Positions 27,794-32,296 of a stretch of 32,296 nucleotides of DNA are shown in pieces. The stretch is taken from positions 429-32,724 of the forward strand of contig NZ_JRNB01000096.1 in NCBI RefSeq assembly GCF_000758885.1, written 5' to 3'. The notes below the pieces were generated by a model. The model saw only the letters and a list, made by a program, of their open reading frames with translations, did no database searches and was not told the origin of the DNA. The position numbers and the translations under genes were made by a program. This stretch comes from Peptostreptococcus sp. MV1 (GTDB taxonomy: Bacteria > Bacillota > Clostridia > Peptostreptococcales > Peptostreptococcaceae). Position 1 is the stretch's first letter, and the number at the start of each line of letters is the position of its first letter.

Positions 27794-30223
27794 CTACCTC
27801 ACTTCTTCAGGCTTAGTTGTCATCTTCTGATAAAGGATTGTGTCTTTCGGGAACTTATCAAGGAAAGGAACAATGGTATTTCCAAAAAACAAAAGTCCTT
27901 CTCCTGCATTGGAATTGGTTACATATCTTAGCTGTGGCTGTGAGATTTTAAGTTTCCTTGCTAAAATTTCTCTATCGCCTGAAGCCTGATTAAGCATTAA
28001 GACAAAGTCCGTATTATCAAAGATATTTTCTATCTCCTTACTCATCAGTAGGTCTTTGACATTCTGTGTAATGCCTGTCGGGATTCCTCCCCACTTACGA
28101 AATCTTTTCCAAATCTCTACGGAATAGGAAGCTGTCTGCTCGTCTTTTAAAAGTAAGTGAAACTCGTCGATATAGTATCTTGTAGCCTTATTTCCTCTGT
28201 TTTGCGATACTTTGTTCCACACCTGATCCTGAATAACAAGCATTCCAATTTTTTTAAGCTGCGAGCCTAACTCCTTAATGTCAAAACAAAGAAGCTGCTT
28301 ATTTAAGTCCACATTGGACTGATGGTTAAATACATTAAGAGAGCCTGTTACATAAATTTCCATTTCCGTTGCCAGTTTTTTGCCGACTTTTTCTTCCTGA
28401 TTTTTTAACATATCATACAGGTTTTGAAGAATAGGCATATTACAAGGCTTTGGATTTTCAAAATACTTTTCATAAATCTTAGGTAGGCATCTATCTATAA
28501 CCGACTTTTCTTCTGCTGTAAGTCCACTACCACCAACTACTAATTCAAGCATCGACATAATGAAGTTTGCTTTATCTTTCAGTGGTGCATCCCCATCGCC
28601 ATAGTTCATATTGATGTCAAGGGGATTTAGATAGTCTTTTGACTTACTGCTGACCTTTATGACTTCTCCTTTAAACTGACGCACAAGGTTTCCGTACTCA
28701 CCTTCCGGATCGCAGATAATCACATCATCATCGGTTGTAAGAATGGCATTTGCCATTTCTCTCTTTGCACTAAAGGACTTACCACTTCCCGGAGTTCCGA
28801 GAATTAGACCGTTTGGGTTTTTCAATTTCTTTCTATCTGCCATAATCAGGTTATGGCTTAGGGCATTTAGTCCATAATACAAACTGTTCGCCGAATTTAT
28901 GAAAAGCTCCTCTGTGGTAAAAGGCATAAATACTGCCGTAGATGATGAGGTTAGTCCTCTGTCAATTTCAATCTTATTTACCCCAAGAGGAAGTACACTG
29001 ATTAAGCCCTGCTCTTGGGAATGGTCAAGCCTTTTTAACTTGCAATTATGCTTATTGGCAATAGAGCTGATTTGAGAAATGGTATTGTCCAGCTTTTGGA
29101 TTGTCCTTGCAAAGTTCATAAAGATAATGGTTACAACAAACATTCTTTCATCTCTTGTCTGAAGGTCTTTTAAAAGACTTTTTACATCTTCTCCATAGGT
29201 AATTAAATCACTTGGAAGAATGTCCATATCATATCCCGACCTTACAGCCTTTTTGTTTTCCTCAATCTTCATCTTGTCAATATCGGTATTTTTTCTTTTA
29301 ACCATCTTGATGGCTTCCGATTGTTCGATTGCCTTGATATGAAAAGAGATATTGATGTTATCGTCTATATCCAAAAACTCTGCAAGCATACGGTCGGAAA
29401 GCTCACTTGCAAGGATTTGAAAATGACTTGCCGCTCCGATAAACTTTCCAAACTTAAAATACCTTGACGGTGTAAAGTTAAATTCATCAGGCACAATATA
29501 TGTCTTGGTACTTTCCTTTTTCTTTAAGTCTTTATATGAAAATTCAAAGGTCTTATTCGGATTTAAAACATCATGAAGTATCTTTAGTCTTTCCTCTCCG
29601 TTCAAGCTTTCTGCTCTTACTCCCATACTTTTAAGACTTGATAATATATCTATCTCCAGTCTTTCAAGTTTTGATGTTGCCTGCTCTAAATTATCCGCTT
29701 CCACCGTAAAGGTTACATACTTTGATTTTTTCAGTCCGTTATTTCCCTTTACAATCTGACTCTTGAGCATTTCTCGAAACTCAAGGCGTATATCGTCAAA
29801 CCCGTCCTTTTTATCCGGTATTTGAATGGCTGATTTCATTTCTTCGTTTCTACCAAGCTGATTGATATATGAAAATTCGATGCTGATACTTGGATCAAAA
29901 GAATTAAGAAAGTTTGCAAACTGATTAAAAATCAAATCCCTATCTTCTTCTAAGGCAAGCTGATAGTTTATATCCTCAAAAGCGATACTCTTATTAAAAT
30001 GCTTTTCATCAATCTGACATATCCCACTTTTTAAAAGTCTAAGGTAGGGAATGGTATCTTCAACTGTGTATCTTTTCGGCTCTTTCCTAAAGATAAGGTC
30101 AAGTAATCCGCCCCTATCTTTTTTAGACTTCCCCTTATTTTGCTTTAAGTCCTGTTTTTGACTTCTTAACTTCTTTTGGTTTTGTTCTAACTTTAGCTGC
30201 TGAATCTTTCTTTTGTCTTTCAA
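27794..30223 (-). CDS. virB4: VirB4/TraE-type conjugation ATPase
   Basis: 809 residues. It powers the mating-pair channel and is membrane-associated on the cytoplasmic side. Walker A is GLILGTPGSGKSFSAK near 477, and VIICDPEGEYGNL follows near 500. Walker B is RYYIDEFHLLL near 689, then WKRFRKWGG and GIPTGITQNVKDLL. The N-terminal 400 residues are the VirB4 N domain. The start is a TTG at 30223 with AGGAGG six bases upstream, all inside the prgI coding region, giving an 89-base overlap in a different frame. The extra N-terminal basic segment (KIQQLKLEQNQKKL) is encoded by this overlap. Confidence 0.93.
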   Translation of the reverse strand: MKDKRKIQQLKLEQNQKKLRSQKQDLKQNKGKSKKDRGGLLDLIFRKEPKRYTVEDTIPYLRLLKSGICQIDEKHFNKSIAFEDINYQLALEEDRDLIFNQFANFLNSFDPSISIEFSYINQLGRNEEMKSAIQIPDKKDGFDDIRLEFREMLKSQIVKGNNGLKKSKYVTFTVEADNLEQATSKLERLEIDILSSLKSMGVRAESLNGEERLKILHDVLNPNKTFEFSYKDLKKKESTKTYIVPDEFNFTPSRYFKFGKFIGAASHFQILASELSDRMLAEFLDIDDNINISFHIKAIEQSEAIKMVKRKNTDIDKMKIEENKKAVRSGYDMDILPSDLITYGEDVKSLLKDLQTRDERMFVVTIIFMNFARTIQKLDNTISQISSIANKHNCKLKRLDHSQEQGLISVLPLGVNKIEIDRGLTSSSTAVFMPFTTEELFINSANSLYYGLNALSHNLIMADRKKLKNPNGLILGTPGSGKSFSAKREMANAILTTDDDVIICDPEGEYGNLVRQFKGEVIKVSSKSKDYLNPLDINMNYGDGDAPLKDKANFIMSMLELVVGGSGLTAEEKSVIDRCLPKIYEKYFENPKPCNMPILQNLYDMLKNQEEKVGKKLATEMEIYVTGSLNVFNHQSNVDLNKQLLCFDIKELGSQLKKIGMLVIQDQVWNKVSQNRGNKATRYYIDEFHLLLKDEQTASYSVEIWKRFRKWGGIPTGITQNVKDLLMSKEIENIFDNTDFVLMLNQASGDREILARKLKISQPQLRYVTNSNAGEGLLFFGNTIVPFLDKFPKDTILYQKMTTKPEEVR

Positions 30224-30524
30224 GGTAAACCTCCTTTCTCACTCTTTTTTGTGGCTGATAAAATTTATGAAGGTAAATATACTTAAAGTATTTCTCAAAG
30301 CTAAGTCCGTCCTTTTCAAAAAGAGTGATGAAAAATATGGGAAGTGTGGACACAATGAGAAAGATAACTGCTATATCATTTGGAACTACCTTTCGCATAA
30401 ATAAATAGATTGGTATTCCAATCAGTCCTGCAATCGTAAAACCGATAAGCTGTCTTTTCGTCAGGTTGAATGCTACCTTTGTTTTTACCTTCTTTAAGTC
30501 TTTTGGGATAGGTACATACGCCAT
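30135..30524 (-). CDS. prgI: PrgI family protein (VirB3-like)
   Basis: 129 residues. The N terminus AYVPIPKDLKKVKTKVAFNLTKRQL and two adjacent membrane helices (about 27-44 and 50-69) are the PrgI signature. The C terminus is a basic tail. In conjugation systems this small inner-membrane protein pairs with VirB4. GGGAGG lies six bases before the ATG. Its last 30 codons are shared with the start of virB4, so the two products are probably made in fixed ratio. Confidence 0.88.
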   Translation of the reverse strand: MAYVPIPKDLKKVKTKVAFNLTKRQLIGFTIAGLIGIPIYLFMRKVVPNDIAVIFLIVSTLPIFFITLFEKDGLSFEKYFKYIYLHKFYQPQKRVRKEVYLERQKKDSAAKVRTKPKEVKKSKTGLKAK

Positions 30525-30527
30525 AAC

Positions 30528-30794
30528 TTACCTCCCATCTTCTTTACCCTTTGAAAGCTCCTCTATATGCTCATATACGGAGCCGATTTCTTCCTGAATA
30601 CTTGCAATCTGTTCATTTGTACTTCTGTTATATCTTTCCTGCATTAGACAAAAATCATTGTGGCAGCGACCGATGGCTTTTGTTCTTTCTTCCAAATCCT
30701 CCACTTTGCTGTGAAGCCTGATTCTATCCATTACTGCCAAAATACCTGTTCCAACTGCTACTGCTATCAATACTGTTTTTCTTTTGTTCATCAT
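30528..30794 (-). CDS. Small membrane-anchored coiled-coil protein
   Basis: 88 residues with a short N-terminal hydrophobic helix (TVLIAVAVGTGILAVMDRI), then a helical region (VEDLEERTKAIG and EEIGSVYEHIEEL). This suggests an anchored cytoplasmic or external coiled coil. AAAGGAAA precedes the start. It lies four bases upstream of the prgI SD region and 15 bases after the VirB6 gene. A hypothetical protein occupies this slot in many related elements; no function is known to me. Confidence 0.65.
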   Translation of the reverse strand: MMNKRKTVLIAVAVGTGILAVMDRIRLHSKVEDLEERTKAIGRCHNDFCLMQERYNRSTNEQIASIQEEIGSVYEHIEELSKGKEDGR

Positions 30795-30808
30795 ATATTT
30801 CCTTTCTT

Positions 30809-31672
30809 TTAGTGTGCATTTAATACGCTTTTGGCCAGTGTTCCGCTCTTTAGCATCATTAACCCCAGCAAAACCGCATATCCAAGTATCGTAAAGGTAC
30901 TTGTGTGTATATCTGTTATCTGTATTGTCTTAACTAATACTGCGTATATTCCAAGACAAACCATTAAAAAGAGTCCTTGTAAGCCTATGGCAAATAAGCC
31001 TTTGATATAGTTTGTTCCGATTTGTCCCCACTCTTTGTTTCCCATTGTGGCAAAAGGAATGGCTGAAACGGATGAGTAAACATAAATCTCAAACATTCTG
31101 CCGTATACCACAAGCATAATCACAATGGAAATGACCTGTATTGCCACCTTTATGAGCGAGGTTTCAAAGAGTATCATGACAAGCTCTCCAAGACCTTTAT
31201 CTTTTAAGCCTTCTACCATCGTTACAATCTGATCTCCAGAGATAACGGCAGAGGTGTTAATTACCCCTGCCGCTTTATTTACCATATGCTGTGCCACATC
31301 AAAGACTGCCATAGAAAACTGAAAAGCGTGAGACACTAACCATACGGCAATCCACATCTTTATGATGTACTTGAAAAATTCAAAGGTATCCGTATCGTGC
31401 ATATTGTTCTTTTGCATAACCATATTGATAAGCTCGATACAAAGGACTGCCGTTATGATTAGCCCTGCAATGGGGATAATGACAGAGTCGTTAATGCTTT
31501 TGATAAAACTAAAAACCTGTCCGTTCCACCCCATCGGTGTCTTTCCCACATCCGTTGCAATCGCACCAACTTTATCGTTGATGTCAAGAAACATGGACTC
31601 TAAGTTTGCTTGGATACCGCCCAGTAGAAGATCTTTGAAAAACTCCTCTATCTTGTCGAATATCCCAAACAT
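30809..31672 (-). CDS. VirB6/TrbL-like conjugation membrane protein
   Basis: 287 residues with an amphipathic N terminus (IFDKIEEFFKDLLLGGI) and about six membrane helices. One is near 61-85 (IPIAGLIITAVLCIELINMV) and one near 100-125. A long pair lies near 165-195 (LIKVAIQVISIVIMLVVYGRMFEIYVY). The rest are near 220-275. This matches the TrbL/VirB6-like protein of Tn1549-type elements, a structural component of the DNA channel. AAGGAG lies seven bases before the ATG, and the gene follows Maff2 by 19 bases. Confidence 0.85.
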   Translation of the reverse strand: MFGIFDKIEEFFKDLLLGGIQANLESMFLDINDKVGAIATDVGKTPMGWNGQVFSFIKSINDSVIIPIAGLIITAVLCIELINMVMQKNNMHDTDTFEFFKYIIKMWIAVWLVSHAFQFSMAVFDVAQHMVNKAAGVINTSAVISGDQIVTMVEGLKDKGLGELVMILFETSLIKVAIQVISIVIMLVVYGRMFEIYVYSSVSAIPFATMGNKEWGQIGTNYIKGLFAIGLQGLFLMVCLGIYAVLVKTIQITDIHTSTFTILGYAVLLGLMMLKSGTLAKSVLNAH

Positions 31673-31691
31673 TTAATTTCTCCTTTTCTTC

Positions 31692-31907
31692 TTACTTGAG
31701 TACATTTGCAAGAAGCGGAATCAGCTTTAATCCGATAAGGACAATGCCGCCTCCTGCCATAAGCTGCTTAATGCCCTGAGATTTTGCACCCGGATTGTCA
31801 TTACCATAACCTTCCATCAGGTTAATAACGCCCCATGCTCCAAGTCCTGCACCTACTGCCATAACTAAAATCTTTAATACATTTACTGCCTGTGTAAAAA
31901 ATTCCAT
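31692..31907 (-). CDS. Maff2 family small membrane protein
   Basis: 71 residues with two hydrophobic helices (ILVMAVGAGLGAWGVINLM and LMAGGGIVLIGLKLIPLLANV) separated by a polar loop with YGNDNPGAKSQG. Both match the Maff2 family found immediately upstream of the VirB6-like gene in CTn elements. Size and topology resemble VirB2/TrbC-type pilin-like subunits, which I infer as a possible role. GAGGAGG lies eight bases before the ATG, and the gene starts three bases after ssb. Confidence 0.85.
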   Translation of the reverse strand: MEFFTQAVNVLKILVMAVGAGLGAWGVINLMEGYGNDNPGAKSQGIKQLMAGGGIVLIGLKLIPLLANVLK

Positions 31908-31910
31908 AAT

Positions 31911-32222
31911 TTATTCCTCCTCGTTTTCTTCTTTCTTTTCAATCTTGTTGTATGACTTCACAACAAAGTTTTTGTAAGTCTTTCCGTCTTTTTCACGCTT
32001 CTTGAAGTAACCAAAGATATGAATCAAATCGCCCTTTTCAAAGACTTTTGCTTTCTCCGCTTTTTCTCCATAAGCGGCACAGTTGATATATTCCTTGCCT
32101 TTCCCATACTTTTTTACAAGCGTAAAGTTTACAACTTCAACAGCTTCTCCCTCTTTGTCAAAACTCGAAAAAGTTGGTTCTGCCAATAAATTGGCATTGA
32201 TGTTAATCATTTCTTGCTTCAT
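31911..32222 (-). CDS. ssb: Single-stranded DNA-binding (OB-fold) protein
   Basis: 103 residues with an SSB-like OB fold: INANLLAEPTF, VVNFTLVKKYGKG, INCAAYGEKAEKA, FEKGDLIHIFGYFKKRE and NFVVKSYNKIEKK. The acidic end (EENEEE) replaces the usual SSB tail. Element-encoded short SSBs coat the transferred strand. GGAG lies nine bases before the ATG. The group II intron 3' end is 25 bases upstream, so the native promoter or upstream gene is separated by the intron. Confidence 0.8.
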   Translation of the reverse strand: MKQEMININANLLAEPTFSSFDKEGEAVEVVNFTLVKKYGKGKEYINCAAYGEKAEKAKVFEKGDLIHIFGYFKKREKDGKTYKNFVVKSYNKIEKKEENEEE

Positions 32223-32246
32223 TAAAAATTTCTCCTTTTCTTTTCA

Positions 32247-32296
32247 ATCGAGTAGGGAGGACTTTCTCCTCCCTCTCACACCACGGAGCGTGCCGT
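32247..32296 (-). mobile_element. 3' end of a group II intron (domains V-VI), cut by window edge
   Basis: On the minus strand the last bases before ssb form GGTGTGAG, a GGGAGGA/TCCTCCC hairpin with a GAAAG loop, then CTACTCGAT. This is the domain VI and 3' splice-site pattern of bacterial group II introns. The A of CTAC is unpaired seven bases from the end, the branch-point position. The preceding ACGGCACGCTCCGTGG could be the 3' half of domain V. The remainder and any intron-encoded reverse transcriptase lie outside the window. The exact 3' end may be off by one base. Confidence 0.7.

Overview
The window is most of the backbone of a Gram-positive integrative and conjugative element (ICE) or closely related mobilisable element, from a low-GC Bacillota host. 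Shine-Dalgarno sites are AGGAGG-like, several starts are TTG, and the gene set is the Tn1549/CTn type found in Clostridia, Gram-positive anaerobic cocci and streptococci. The erm(A)/erm(TR)-type gene fits anaerobic cocci or streptococci, but the genus cannot be fixed from sequence alone. Nearly all genes lie on the minus strand, so the region is best read from right to left.

Right part (about 13.1-32.3 kb): conjugation module. The 3' end of a group II intron sits at the right edge, just upstream of an ssb-like gene. Then come a Maff2-type small membrane protein, a VirB6/TrbL-like channel protein, a small membrane-anchored protein, PrgI (VirB3-like), VirB4 ATPase, a membrane-anchored CHAP/NlpC-P60-like wall hydrolase (CD1108 type), a DUF4315 protein, a large surface protein (CD1107/DUF4366 type), topoisomerase III, a KilA-N protein and a giant DNA methylase-SNF2 helicase. 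The giant gene contains a nested out-of-frame ORF with its own strong ribosome binding site. It is broken at helicase motif VI, near 13.15 kb.

Middle part (about 2.4-13.1 kb): an AT-rich accessory island that begins where the SNF2 gene is cut. It opens with an XRE regulator and a type III restriction-modification mod gene. mod is interrupted at its AdoMet-binding motif by about 4.6 kb holding an IS3-family remnant, a zinc-ribbon/[2Fe-2S] CopZ-like gene, erm(TR)-type 23S rRNA methylase with a complete two-leader attenuator, a truncated aminoglycoside phosphotransferase and an RlmD-tail-like small ORF. After the interruption come the 3' piece of mod, an intact res helicase-nuclease, a SEFIR/TIR-domain gene and two membrane-protein ORFs, in operon-like order.

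Left part (1-2.4 kb): mobilisation module, with a DUF3847 protein, an oriT-like region carrying a MOBQ-type nick-site core, and a MobA/MobL relaxase. The Shine-Dalgarno sequence of a further gene lies at the left edge.

In the backbone, relaxase and oriT would start DNA processing. VirB4, PrgI, VirB6 and the hydrolase would build the channel, and TopB, SSB and the SNF2 protein would handle transferred DNA. The VirD4 coupling protein and the integrase are not in the window. Four intrinsic-terminator hairpins lie 30-100 bases upstream of topB, SNF2, DUF3847 and the relaxase, which suggests transcription is gated by readthrough or antitermination.
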